Notes under the pieces: generated by a model
Database searches by the model: none
The model's input: the letters and a program-made list of their open reading frames with translations, nothing else
What the model was told of the DNA's origin: nothing
Assembly (NCBI GenBank): GCA_029553165.1
Contig: JAKPCT010000285.1
Span: 1-54,135, forward strand
Length of the DNA: 54,135 bases
Direction of reading: 5' to 3'
DNA from: Bacillota bacterium
GTDB lineage: Bacteria > Bacillota > UBA4882 > UBA8346
Made by a program: the position numbers and the translations under genes
Shown: positions 8,198-16,900 of the stretch, piece by piece
Position numbering within the stretch: position 1 is the first letter of the stretch
Layout of the letters: each line of letters begins with the position of its first letter

Positions 8198-9448
8198 CTA
8201 TTTTACAATATGTCGCGTATCAAATCCTGCATATAATTGATATGGACGATAGATTTTACCCGCTGACTCCTGTTGTTCCATCCAATGGGCTAACCAGCCA
8301 ACCGATCGTGCCATTGCAAAAATAGTTGTAAAATACTCGGTCGGAACTCCTAATGCTTTATAAAACAATCCCGACCAGAAATCAACGTTGGGATAGAGAT
8401 TTTTCTTGCCTAACCGTTCCTGAACATACTTCTCCATTGCAATTGCTGTATCATATAAATTCCAAAGCGGCGGGTTCTCATTCTTTACTTGTTCCGGATC
8501 ACCAAATATTTTTGGTAAAATAAACTCTTTAAAATACTTGGCCCTGGGATCATAGGTCTTATAGATCCGATGCCCCACTCCCATTATCTTCTGATGATGT
8601 TCTAAAGAATTTTCAAGATGCACAGGAACTTGAGCCGCCGAACCAATCTTCTCTAAAGTTTGGACAACACGCTCATTAGCACCGCCATGCAAGGGACCGG
8701 ACAATGAATTAATCGCCGTCGAGATCAGCGCGTAAATCCCCGCTTTAGCAGAACCAACTGCCCGAGCTGAAAAAGTACTGTTATTCATGGTATGATCCAT
8801 ATGTAAGATTAAGGACTCCTCAAACATTTTCACATAATCACTATCATTTGCCAGCTTAGGATTGAAACAGAATAAAGCATATTCCGCAAACGTCTTAAAT
8901 TGTTTACCACGATTAAACTGCGGATTACCAGTAAGAAAGGTCCCGATTATTGTTGGTATTTTGGCAATCAACTTGATTGAACGGCTAAGATTTTCAAAGT
9001 GATTATCAACATCTGCCGAACCCTTATCGTGCGCTTCCAACAGTAAAACAGCTGCGCTAAGCATATTCATCGGATGAAGCTTACGGTTAAAATTGCAAAT
9101 TAATGTTGCAACATCATCCGGGATATAAATATTATCGAGTAACTTACCACGTAATTTTTCTTCTTCAGCTTCTAAAGGAAGATCGCCATTCAAAATCAAA
9201 TAGCTAACCACTTCGAATGAACAATTACTGGCTAACTCTTCGACTGGGTAACCGCGATAGGTTAATAACCCTTTTTCACCATCAATATGGCTGATTGAGG
9301 ATTTGACAATTGGCACCTCCGCTAACCCAGGAAAATAGCCTTTCTCCAGTAAAGTTGAGATTAAACGGAAATAATGCTGTTTCTGTTTTGGATCTTCAAT
9401 ATGCTCTAACAACATATTTAACTTATCCAAATAATGTTTTTCAGTCAT
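8198..9448 (-). CDS. gltA: Citrate synthase
   Basis: Condenses oxaloacetate and acetyl-CoA to citrate at the entry of the TCA cycle or of glutamate synthesis. The protein is 416 aa. HGGANERV and MGVGHRIYKTYDPRA contain the two family histidines, and VDFWSG carries the catalytic aspartate. The N-terminal KSSISHIDGEKGLLTYRGYP is typical. ATG 9448 follows AGGTGGTTTAG. It has its own promoter and terminator, so it is monocistronic. Methylcitrate synthase activity cannot be excluded by sequence. Confidence 0.95.
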   Translation of the reverse strand: MTEKHYLDKLNMLLEHIEDPKQKQHYFRLISTLLEKGYFPGLAEVPIVKSSISHIDGEKGLLTYRGYPVEELASNCSFEVVSYLILNGDLPLEAEEEKLRGKLLDNIYIPDDVATLICNFNRKLHPMNMLSAAVLLLEAHDKGSADVDNHFENLSRSIKLIAKIPTIIGTFLTGNPQFNRGKQFKTFAEYALFCFNPKLANDSDYVKMFEESLILHMDHTMNNSTFSARAVGSAKAGIYALISTAINSLSGPLHGGANERVVQTLEKIGSAAQVPVHLENSLEHHQKIMGVGHRIYKTYDPRAKYFKEFILPKIFGDPEQVKNENPPLWNLYDTAIAMEKYVQERLGKKNLYPNVDFWSGLFYKALGVPTEYFTTIFAMARSVGWLAHWMEQQESAGKIYRPYQLYAGFDTRHIVK

Positions 9449-9566
9449 CTAAACCACCTGTAGCAAAATATTATTATCTTAAATTAAACTAACCAATGAA
9501 AATAAAAGTTTTTTCTGGAAACAAAATAAGAAGTAACTTCGGGAGATATTATTAATAAATATTATA

Positions 9567-9594
9567 ATTATAACTAAAAATCAGATTAATGCAA
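9567..9594 (-). promoter_or_regulatory. Sigma-A-type promoter of gltA
   Basis: On the minus strand TTGCAT (9594-9589) and TATAAT (9572-9567) are separated by 16 bp. Transcription would start near 9560, about 110 nt upstream of the citrate synthase ATG. Confidence 0.55.
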
Positions 9595-9750
9595 GTTAAT
9601 TTTATGCAACAATTAAAATTCTGTCCAATCAACCGTAACTAAGAATTGTTTAGCTGCTGAAAATAGCTATGGCTGAATAACGTCTCAAAGAACCGGCTCC
9701 CAACAGAAATAAATATTCTTAAAAATTCTATTTTTATTCCTAAGTCATTA

Positions 9751-9784
9751 AAAAAACGGAACATCCCAAAATGAAGATGCTCCG
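9751..9784 (-). terminator. Intrinsic terminator of pyrF
   Basis: On the minus strand CGGAGCATC pairs with GATGTTCCG (9 bp including one G-U pair) around a 10-nt loop, followed by seven T. It begins 27 bp past the pyrF stop. Confidence 0.85.
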
Positions 9785-9810
9785 CATTAAACTGTTTGAT
9801 TTTATTTGTT

Positions 9811-10650
9811 TCACTGCTTAGTTGTAACAATAATAGCTTGAATCGCTTGCGCCAGCTTTGCAGCCTCATTTCGGGCAGCATCCGCATAGTCGGCATCACT
9901 TGAGGCATAAATTATGCTTCGGGAAGCATTGATGATAATTCCTTTACCTTGGGAATCCAATCCATTACGGACCGTTAGCTCCAAATCGCCGCCTTGCGCT
10001 CCAATTCCGGGTATTAACAACGGTAATTCAGGTGCAATTGCACGAACTTCACGCAATTGTTCTGGGTAAGTGGCACCAACCACCAAACTGCAATTATGAT
10101 TATAATTCCAGCTTTCATTGATGGTTTTGGCAACAACTTTATAAACTTCCTCACCATCAACTTTAATCTCCTGAAATTCCTTGGCGCCAGGATTTGACGT
10201 ATGACATAACACAATCACACCCAGATCCCGTTCGTCTAAAAACGGTTTTAAAGCCTCCCCGCCCAAATAGGGATGGACTGTGATTGCTTGCGCTTTAAAG
10301 ACTTCTTTGACCGCTTTTAAATATCCCAAGTTGGTACTCCCGATATCGGCCCGTTTCGCGTCGAGAATAATCGGAATCTCCGGGTAACATTCATTAATAT
10401 AATTGTTAGTATTGATCAACGCTTCAATCCCTTCCAAACCATGGCCCTCGTAAAAAGCAATATTAGGTTTGAAAGCGCAGCAAAATTCAGCGGTCGCATC
10501 AATAATACTTTTATTAAACTTAAAGATAGATTTGGCGACCGACGTTTCTTTTACACCAGTCGGAATTTTATTGTAATCAGTATCCAAGCCTACACATAAA
10601 AAATGGCCCTTCTGCCACCGTTGATTAATTAACTGTTGATAGTTTTTCAA
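9811..10650 (-). CDS. pyrF: Orotidine 5'-phosphate decarboxylase (type 2)
   Basis: Catalyses OMP to UMP, the last step of de novo pyrimidine synthesis. FLCVGLDTDYNKIP and DAKRADIGSTNLGY (the catalytic K-x-x-D region, near residue 95) identify it, and PGIGAQGGD is the phosphate-binding loop. At 279 aa it fits the longer type 2 subfamily. The start is TTG at 10650, with AAAGGAGC 9-10 bases upstream. It is a single gene here, not part of a visible pyr operon, and is divergent from the UPF0182 gene. Confidence 0.95.
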   Translation of the reverse strand: MKNYQQLINQRWQKGHFLCVGLDTDYNKIPTGVKETSVAKSIFKFNKSIIDATAEFCCAFKPNIAFYEGHGLEGIEALINTNNYINECYPEIPIILDAKRADIGSTNLGYLKAVKEVFKAQAITVHPYLGGEALKPFLDERDLGVIVLCHTSNPGAKEFQEIKVDGEEVYKVVAKTINESWNYNHNCSLVVGATYPEQLREVRAIAPELPLLIPGIGAQGGDLELTVRNGLDSQGKGIIINASRSIIYASSDADYADAARNEAAKLAQAIQAIIVTTKQ

Positions 10651-10685
10651 TTAACTTTCGCTCCTTTGAAGTAATGGTATCCACA

Positions 10686-10746
10686 AAAGATCTTCCTGCC
10701 GCATTATTCGCTAAAAATCGTTAACTTCCTTCCAGGAAGGATCTTT
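10686..10746. repeat. Imperfect long inverted repeat between pyrF and UPF0182 genes
   Basis: AAAGATCTTCCT (10686-10697) pairs with AGGAAGGATCTTT (10734-10746), 12 bp with one bulge. Inside the right half lies a smaller perfect repeat (TCCTTCC-A-GGAAGGA). The element sits in the divergent promoter region and could be an operator or a leader hairpin. Confidence 0.5.
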
Positions 10747-10794
10747 CTTTGAAAAGGAGAATTTTTCCTTAACATCTTTTTGTGGGGGATTGCT

Positions 10795-13416
10795 ATGAAT
10801 AAACTACATAAAGTCCTGTTAGGAATCTGCGCTGTGGTTATAATCCTTGTTTTCGTTTTATCCGGAACTTATATAGAATGGCTATGGTTTAACTTGATGG
10901 AAGCCACCCCTGTTTTCTGGGCAGCACTTATTACCGGACCTTTAACGAAATTAATCACCGGTTGCGTCATCTTTGGGTTCTTAATCTTAAACTTTTTTAT
11001 TGCCTTAAAAGCCTACCCCAAGTTCAGTTATGTTGATATTAACCGTTTTAATCTTCCAAAAGAAACCATTATCTTACCCGGTTTGATAACCGGCGCTGTT
11101 ATTGCTTTTGTACTGGCATCGGGTTTGACAATCGATTGGACCGTCATCCAGCAATTTATTCATCAAGTTAATACCGGAATCAGTGATCCCATCTTCAATA
11201 AAGATCTTGGCTTCTACCTTTTTAGTCTGCCATTTTATAACAAGATCAATTCTTTAATTCAAACAACTTGCTTTCTTGGATTAGCCGGTACTGCTTTAAT
11301 CTATTTTCTGGCTAAGGCGTTTTGGAAAAGCGGTAAATACTGGGACGCATCATTCCCGGCCAAACTCCATCTCGTAATTTTAACAACCATCTTTCTCATC
11401 GCCAAGATTTGGGGATACCTTCTCGCCAAATTCAACCTTCTGTTTCAGGAGACAAACCGGATTACCGGAATAAACTATACCGCTCATAACGCCAATCTGT
11501 TAGCTCTCCAAATCTTGATCGGGATAATAGTTATTGTAATCGGAATCTTATTCTTCTCGCTGTTTCGAAAAAATACCGCCGTTATTTTGGGGAGTTTGGC
11601 AGTATGGCTGGTATTGTCAGTTATTCTGGGCGCTTTTTATCCGGAGTTTATTCAATCATTCGTTGTCCGGCCAAATGAATATGAACTGGAAGCACCCTAT
11701 TTAAAGAATCATATTCAATTCACCCGACAGGCCTATGGATTGGATAAGATTAAATTACGACCATTCAATCCTGATTCGGATCAAATCAATCCACCTGCAA
11801 CAACAAATCCGGCTTTAAAAGATTTGCGGCTCTGGGATTATGGTCCATTACAATTTTCCTATAATCAGTTGCAATCAATCCGGCCGTATTATAGCTTTAA
11901 TGATATTGATATTGACCGCTACCCGACCAACAATGGGCAACAGCAAGTAATGATTGCAGCGCGTGAATTATCCCCTGACAAGCTTTCAAGTAACGCCAAA
12001 AGTTGGATCAATATGCACCTTGTCTATACCCATGGTTACGGTTTTGCAGCTAATCCCGTCAATCAATTTTCAACTCAAGGTCAACCGGTATTCATTGCCA
12101 GAGACTTACCTCCAAAAGTAACTCCTGGTTATTATAGCTTAGATATTAAACGACCCGAGATTTACTATGGCGAATTAACCACTGACTATGTTATTGTAAA
12201 CACTAAAACCGGCGAGTTTGACTACCCAAAAGGCGATCAAAATATTGAGACTTCATATCAAGGCAAACGGGGTATCCCGTTAAACTCATACTTCAACCGC
12301 TTACTGATGGCATTAAAGTTTCAAGAAGCCAATTTCTTATTATCAAAAGAACTTACCAGTGAAAGTAACGTCCTGATCTATCGTAATATCATCAAACGTG
12401 CCAAAAAACTGGCTCCGTTCTTAAAATTTGATACCGATCCTTACCTGGTAGTTGCTGACGAGAAGCTCTATTGGATTATCGATGCCTTTACTTATAGCTC
12501 ATCTTATCCCTACGCAAAGTATCATCACATGGGAATCAATTATATTCGTAATTCAGTTAAGGTAGTTATTGACGCTTATAATGGGACCGTTTCGTTCTAT
12601 ATTGTTGATCAAGACGACCCAATCATTAAAGTATGGCAAAGAGTTTTTCCAAAGATGTTCCAACCGTTAGCTAATCTCGCACCTTCCTTAAAAGCACATC
12701 TTCGGTATCCTGAATCATTAATGCTGATTCAACGCGAATTATTAACCCAATACCATATGACTAACCCAAAAACATTCTATTCGCAAGAAGATCAGTGGGA
12801 GATTCCGATCCACAACAAAAACAAAGTCTTTGAACCATACTATGTTACCTTGTTACTGCCCGATAATGATACCAGTGAATTTGTTTTAATGCAGCCATTC
12901 TCGCCCCGTAATAAGCAAAACCTGATCTCCTGGCTGATTGCACGTTGTGATCAACCTCATTATGGCGAATTAATTCTTTACACATTGCCCAAAGATCAAA
13001 ATATATATGGACCAGCGCAGATTGATGCCCGAATCAACCAAAATGAGACCATCTCCCAGTTGATCACCCTTTGGGATCAAAATCAATCTAATGTCACTTG
13101 GGGCAATCTGTTAATTGTCCCGTTGGAAGACTCCATTCTTTATGTAAAGCCTTTATTTATCGAATCGGAACAGAGCCAGCTCGCGGAGCTCAAAAAGATC
13201 ATTCTGGTCTACAACGATCAAGTCTTAATCGGCGATACAGTTAATCAAGCCTTAAATAACCTTGTAGTCACAACAAAGCAACAATTAGACACTACGACTA
13301 GACCTGATGAGTCCGAAACCAATCATCAAGCAACACGCAAAACAATCATTATTAAACGCATTAATGAACTGACAGAAGAATTAAACCAACTCCTAAAAGA
13401 GTTACAACGCTTATAA
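10795..13416 (+). CDS. UPF0182 family membrane protein
   Basis: An 873-aa protein of the UPF0182 (COG1615) family. Seven hydrophobic segments occupy about residues 6-288, followed by a long extracytoplasmic part with family hallmarks such as NEYELEAPYLKNHI, YSFNDIDIDRY and HLVYTHGYG, and a short coiled C-terminus. Function is unknown in the family. I start at ATG 10795 because GTGGGGGATT lies just before it, rather than at the TTG 15 bases upstream. It is a single plus-strand gene convergent with the 178-aa gene, with which it shares a terminator. Confidence 0.9.
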   Translation: MNKLHKVLLGICAVVIILVFVLSGTYIEWLWFNLMEATPVFWAALITGPLTKLITGCVIFGFLILNFFIALKAYPKFSYVDINRFNLPKETIILPGLITGAVIAFVLASGLTIDWTVIQQFIHQVNTGISDPIFNKDLGFYLFSLPFYNKINSLIQTTCFLGLAGTALIYFLAKAFWKSGKYWDASFPAKLHLVILTTIFLIAKIWGYLLAKFNLLFQETNRITGINYTAHNANLLALQILIGIIVIVIGILFFSLFRKNTAVILGSLAVWLVLSVILGAFYPEFIQSFVVRPNEYELEAPYLKNHIQFTRQAYGLDKIKLRPFNPDSDQINPPATTNPALKDLRLWDYGPLQFSYNQLQSIRPYYSFNDIDIDRYPTNNGQQQVMIAARELSPDKLSSNAKSWINMHLVYTHGYGFAANPVNQFSTQGQPVFIARDLPPKVTPGYYSLDIKRPEIYYGELTTDYVIVNTKTGEFDYPKGDQNIETSYQGKRGIPLNSYFNRLLMALKFQEANFLLSKELTSESNVLIYRNIIKRAKKLAPFLKFDTDPYLVVADEKLYWIIDAFTYSSSYPYAKYHHMGINYIRNSVKVVIDAYNGTVSFYIVDQDDPIIKVWQRVFPKMFQPLANLAPSLKAHLRYPESLMLIQRELLTQYHMTNPKTFYSQEDQWEIPIHNKNKVFEPYYVTLLLPDNDTSEFVLMQPFSPRNKQNLISWLIARCDQPHYGELILYTLPKDQNIYGPAQIDARINQNETISQLITLWDQNQSNVTWGNLLIVPLEDSILYVKPLFIESEQSQLAELKKIILVYNDQVLIGDTVNQALNNLVVTTKQQLDTTTRPDESETNHQATRKTIIIKRINELTEELNQLLKELQRL

Positions 13417-13430
13417 AGACTTGAGCAACA

Positions 13431-13465
13431 AAAAAACCGAGTCCGTTGATTGGATTCGGTTTTTT
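13431..13465. terminator. Bidirectional terminator between convergent genes
   Basis: AAAAAACCGAGTCC (13431-13444) pairs with GGATTCGGTTTTTT (13452-13465), 14 bp with one mismatch and a 7-nt loop. A-tract and T-tract on the two sides let it work for both the UPF0182 gene and the minus-strand gene whose stop it touches. Confidence 0.85.
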
Positions 13466-14001
13466 CATCCGGTCGCTGATTGACTCTCTTCAAGTAAACG
13501 CTTCACTAAATTAGGGTATTTCCTGGCAACCACTTTCGGACGAAGTGGTGGACGCAATCTAATCTTACAAAGTTTGGCCGTGACCTGTTTTGGTTGTAAA
13601 TAATACCACAAACTGACCATCTCATAAAATTCTTGATAGTTACGATCAACTAACTTAATATATTCCGGAAAGCCATAAGAATGAAGAATACTCATAAACT
13701 TATCTTCTGCCAAACGGTCGGTTGCATTTGATACTTTCTCCCTAATCACTTGGTAGTGTTGTTCCTCAAGGTACGCTTCAAAGAGATCAAAGATCTCCCC
13801 CCGGCATAACCTGATCGTTTCATTCTTACTGATTGCCAATTCTTGAAATGCCCGTTTTAAAATCCGAGTAGCATAGAACACCCGTTCACGAATGTTGGTT
13901 GGTATTGTGTAAAACCAAGCCTCACCCGTTTCCAAACGGTGAATTACCAATACTTCCGGACCTATAAAACAACCTCCGCCTGCATCATCAATTTCTATCA
14001 T
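13465..14001 (-). CDS. Conserved hypothetical protein, 178 aa
   Basis: The product is not assigned. The N-terminus IEIDDAGGGCFIGPEVLVIH followed by an ETGE turn resembles hypothetical proteins I recall from Clostridia that begin with an EIDD-G-G-G motif. The middle is helical and charged, and the end is basic (KIRLRPPLRPKVVARKYPNL). It has no signal or membrane segment. The acidic DD followed by a glycine-rich loop could be a metal or nucleotide site, but this is inference. ATG 14001 follows AAAGGATG. It has its own promoter and a palindrome upstream. Confidence 0.7.
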   Translation of the reverse strand: MIEIDDAGGGCFIGPEVLVIHRLETGEAWFYTIPTNIRERVFYATRILKRAFQELAISKNETIRLCRGEIFDLFEAYLEEQHYQVIREKVSNATDRLAEDKFMSILHSYGFPEYIKLVDRNYQEFYEMVSLWYYLQPKQVTAKLCKIRLRPPLRPKVVARKYPNLVKRLLEESQSATG

Positions 14002-14054
14002 TGAAAAACATCCTTTAACTGTTTATCTTCAAAAATCCAAACCCAACTTTCTTA

Positions 14055-14083
14055 ATAATACAATAGAATAATATTTTATTCAA
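14055..14083 (-). promoter_or_regulatory. Sigma-A-type promoter of the 178-aa gene
   Basis: On the minus strand TTGAAT (14083-14078) and TATTAT (14060-14055) lie 17 bp apart, about 55 bp upstream of the ATG at 14001. Confidence 0.5.
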
Positions 14084-14125
14084 CCAAATGTCCGGTGGCA
14101 GTTTTTGCCATTTTGGGACTGCTTT

Positions 14126-14149
14126 TGACGTTAACAACTGTTAATGTCA
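14126..14149. promoter_or_regulatory. 24-bp inverted repeat, operator-like
   Basis: Arms TGACGTTAACA and TGTTAATGTCA (11 bp, one mismatch) flank a 2-bp centre. It lies 43 bp upstream of the predicted -35 of the 178-aa gene and about 105 bp past the end of the SLH gene. The short centre suits a dimeric DNA-binding protein better than an RNA hairpin. Confidence 0.5.
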
Positions 14150-14188
14150 CATCAATAAAAAAACTACACTAATCATCAGTTTTGATAA

Positions 14189-14228
14189 AAAATAAGAGCT
14201 GTTCAAAACAGAGTTCGAAACAGTTCGA
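14189..14228 (-). terminator. Probable terminator of the exbB-SLH operon
   Basis: On the minus strand GAACTGTT can pair with AACAGCTC (one mismatch) across a 14-nt loop, followed by TTATTTTTTATC. The stem is weak but correctly placed, about 30 bp after the last gene of the operon. Confidence 0.4.
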
Positions 14229-14253
14229 CATCCAAAGCTTCTAATGAATTCAA

Positions 14254-14874
14254 TTACTTAGATGCTAATCCAAGGACAAAAGCGATGATTATGTATAAGG
14301 TTTGCCGTTTATTCTCTTTTTTTAATGCTTCAACATCAGTCTCCAGTTGAGCTACTTTATTCTTGAGGACAACTAATTCGGCAATGATTGATTGGACTTC
14401 TTGCTGTAATGCCTGTTGTTCTTCCGAAAGATCCTGTACTGTTAAATTTAGTTTAGTCAAATCTTCTTTAAAAATCTGATCCTGGCGGTTCAAATCTTCC
14501 AATTGCTTCGCTAATGAACTGTTTTCAGTCAATACTTTAACTAATTCTTCACGAAACTCGTTGGTAAGACTACGCATCAATTTAACATCATCACGGTTAG
14601 TGGCTACTTTACCGGAACCTACTTCTTGAAGAATCTTGGCAACAACGGTAGCTAAAGTATAACGGTCCACCGGTTGTTCTCCTTGAAAGGTTTGATCCTG
14701 ATATAACTGTAAGTATCCCTTATCCAACAGCAATTTAACCGCTTGATAAGCCCAATGCGAAGCCGGCACATCCTTAGGATTGGTATCCGCAAAAGCATTG
14801 GTAGTAACAAAACCCAGTAACAGCGTGACCAAAACCAAACCCAAAACTGATTTTAAGAACCCCTTTTTCATCAT
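14254..14874 (-). CDS. SLH-domain, coiled-coil envelope protein with C-terminal hydrophobic helix
   Basis: 206 aa: signal peptide (1-29, cleavage likely after AFA), one S-layer homology domain (about 31-90, DVPASHWAYQAVKLLLDKGY), a long coiled coil (about 105-190), then a single hydrophobic helix (192-203) at the very end. SLH-coil architecture is known from OmpM of Negativicutes and SlpA-type proteins, which tether the outer membrane to the cell wall but end in a beta-barrel. Here the barrel is replaced by a short helix. It could therefore link peptidoglycan to a membrane or act as a spacer. Its ATG overlaps the stop of the upstream gene (ATGA), so translation is coupled. It is the last gene of the exb operon. 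Confidence 0.75.
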   Translation of the reverse strand: MMKKGFLKSVLGLVLVTLLLGFVTTNAFADTNPKDVPASHWAYQAVKLLLDKGYLQLYQDQTFQGEQPVDRYTLATVVAKILQEVGSGKVATNRDDVKLMRSLTNEFREELVKVLTENSSLAKQLEDLNRQDQIFKEDLTKLNLTVQDLSEEQQALQQEVQSIIAELVVLKNKVAQLETDVEALKKENKRQTLYIIIAFVLGLASK

Positions 14875-16889
14875 TTTACCTCCTCAATTTTGTATCGCAA
14901 TGGATTAAATTTATAAGGAATACTTTCTCCCTCAGAATTAATAATCTTCAGTCGTTCCAGTTGAATTGTCCCCTCACCCGGCCCTATTACTACAAAATTT
15001 AGCCGGACCAATGTTGTTGTTTCGCCGGTATATGGTTGAAAGCGTTTCCCAAATATTTCTTGAACGATTCCCATTTTTGAAACAATTGTACCTGATGACC
15101 AAATTGAAAGTTGTCCATCCTCAACCAGCATTGTACCACGTGATACATGTACCAGTCGCAATTGTTCCCGATCATATTTAATATCAGCAATAAAATCTTT
15201 AGCGTTATATAAATTATGGGCAATTAAATCACAGTTAAAGACCTGGCCAACCTGTAGTTTTTCCGGGACTGAAAAATTTAACGTTGCCGGCAACGCAGGG
15301 ATCGTAATCTCACCCGGTATCTCTAGCGGGATCAAATTCGAACCTGAAATGACAACTTTAAATTCACCGGTCTTTGCCCCGATAACTGGCATAATGTTCC
15401 AGCGTGCTTCGGCTTGTCCCTGGTATTCCAAATCAGAGATTACCCGTTCCTGTTTTTCGCCTGGGGCTAATCTTAAGCCTTCGCCAGAGATCAAATTAGC
15501 ACGGACATCGTAAGCAGTAAGTTCATCGAGATTATTCAGCTTAATCGTCACCGGTAATGGAGTAGGCTGCCATTGGGTCCCCACTACCTTCAATTTAGGA
15601 ATACTAAGTGTCGCTCCGATTCGTGGCGGTGGTATGATTTTAATTCTGCGGGTTACTTCGTTTGGTTCCAAACCTTCTCCTGAAACTTTGATTCGAAAAC
15701 TGGTATCCCCTAGGTAAAGCCCGTCCGCCTGAATCTCCCAAGAAAACTGTTTTGTAATACCGGCTTCTAATTCTTCGACTTTAATCAGATTATTCTCACC
15801 GGCATTTTTAAATCCTACCGGTAATTCAAGCTCAATCTCAACATCACGGGCGTTAGTTTCACCTTGATGTTCCATATATAACACAATAGTATACTTACGG
15901 GAATTTTCACCCGAATACTGAATCTCTGCCGGAGCGGAGATCCCCAGAAATGTTTTCCCCGGCGCAAAGGTAACGCCACCCAATCCATAATACAGAGTAA
16001 TTACAATCTGTTCGCCGGGTTGGATCTCCCGCGGATACCAGTACATCAGAACCGTACTGTCGAGATCATCCTCGCCAAGGCGAACGAACTCCGTTCCTAT
16101 CTGTAACGGAATATCCCAAGGATTATCTGCTGCCTTACCCCAATTGGTAAAGATCACTTTATTAGGTGTAGTAACACTGCCTCCCTTTAAGGTCCCTTGG
16201 GCAACGACCGAAGGGGATTCCAACGAATCAAATGCCTGCCAAAAATCAGGATACTCTCCGGGTTCCATCGCATATTCGTAAGTAATCTCTTTCTCACCGA
16301 CCCTGAATGGAGCGCCATCATTACTACCAATCATTGTGTCAAGAGCCGTACGCAATCCGACCTCAGTCGGGGTTGACCCTTCATTTTTAATAATATAGCG
16401 GATTCGGGCAGTATCAGGCAGTCCGGTACTGGGACTGCGGGTAATATCTAAGACTTGATCGACAACGACTTTATCATACCGACATTTCATGGTAATCTTA
16501 TTGTCTTCTAATTTTGGAGCAGCAACAATTTCGCCACCTGCCAATCCGGCACCGGACCGCTTTGATGTCGCTTTACCAAAGACATAATTGGAACCATTAA
16601 TTTGGATTGTGGTATAAGAAGTCCATGGAAGCGGATGACCATAAATCAGCGGTTTATTATCATCATCGTCACGCTCGGGATCCCCGGCAGTAACATCCAA
16701 AGCAAACCGCCCGGTCTCATTTGGACTGGCATTAACAAATATTTTAATATATTTATTTTCTAAAGAAACAAGTTTAGAGGCTTCACTCGAAACAAACGTC
16801 GGAATCAATAAAACAGCCACTAAAACGGCAATTAAAATTAAGCTCCGTCTCTCCCGAGGAATGTCTGATAAAAACACCTTAAGCTTCAT
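14871..16889 (-). CDS. Large exported protein with Ig/CARDB-like repeats and cohesin-like C-terminus
   Basis: 672 aa. A basic N-terminus and hydrophobic stretch (17-33) form a signal peptide or membrane anchor. Residues about 45-320 form a beta-rich domain I do not recognise. About 325-540 contain two or three CARDB-like immunoglobulin repeats (for example EIELELPVGFKNAGENN). About 545-672 resembles a cohesin-type domain (LQVGQVFNCDLIAHN, then DIKYDREQLRLVHVSRG). No catalytic motif is visible. It lies 11 bp after the tonB-like gene and overlaps the SLH gene by 4 bp, so it should work with the ExbBD-TonB complex at the envelope. ATG 16889 follows AAGGAGG. Confidence 0.7.
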   Translation of the reverse strand: MKLKVFLSDIPRERRSLILIAVLVAVLLIPTFVSSEASKLVSLENKYIKIFVNASPNETGRFALDVTAGDPERDDDDNKPLIYGHPLPWTSYTTIQINGSNYVFGKATSKRSGAGLAGGEIVAAPKLEDNKITMKCRYDKVVVDQVLDITRSPSTGLPDTARIRYIIKNEGSTPTEVGLRTALDTMIGSNDGAPFRVGEKEITYEYAMEPGEYPDFWQAFDSLESPSVVAQGTLKGGSVTTPNKVIFTNWGKAADNPWDIPLQIGTEFVRLGEDDLDSTVLMYWYPREIQPGEQIVITLYYGLGGVTFAPGKTFLGISAPAEIQYSGENSRKYTIVLYMEHQGETNARDVEIELELPVGFKNAGENNLIKVEELEAGITKQFSWEIQADGLYLGDTSFRIKVSGEGLEPNEVTRRIKIIPPPRIGATLSIPKLKVVGTQWQPTPLPVTIKLNNLDELTAYDVRANLISGEGLRLAPGEKQERVISDLEYQGQAEARWNIMPVIGAKTGEFKVVISGSNLIPLEIPGEITIPALPATLNFSVPEKLQVGQVFNCDLIAHNLYNAKDFIADIKYDREQLRLVHVSRGTMLVEDGQLSIWSSGTIVSKMGIVQEIFGKRFQPYTGETTTLVRLNFVVIGPGEGTIQLERLKIINSEGESIPYKFNPLRYKIEEVK

Positions 16890-16900
16890 TCATATCCTCC

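Larger units (their letters stand above)
9449..9810. other. Intergenic region pyrF-gltA
   Basis: A 360-bp stretch without a gene. It contains the pyrF terminator, the gltA promoter and a roughly 110-nt gltA leader that includes a short palindrome (GAAGTTACTTC on the minus strand). The minus-strand ORF over 9639-9908 is an out-of-frame extension of pyrF. Confidence 0.6.
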
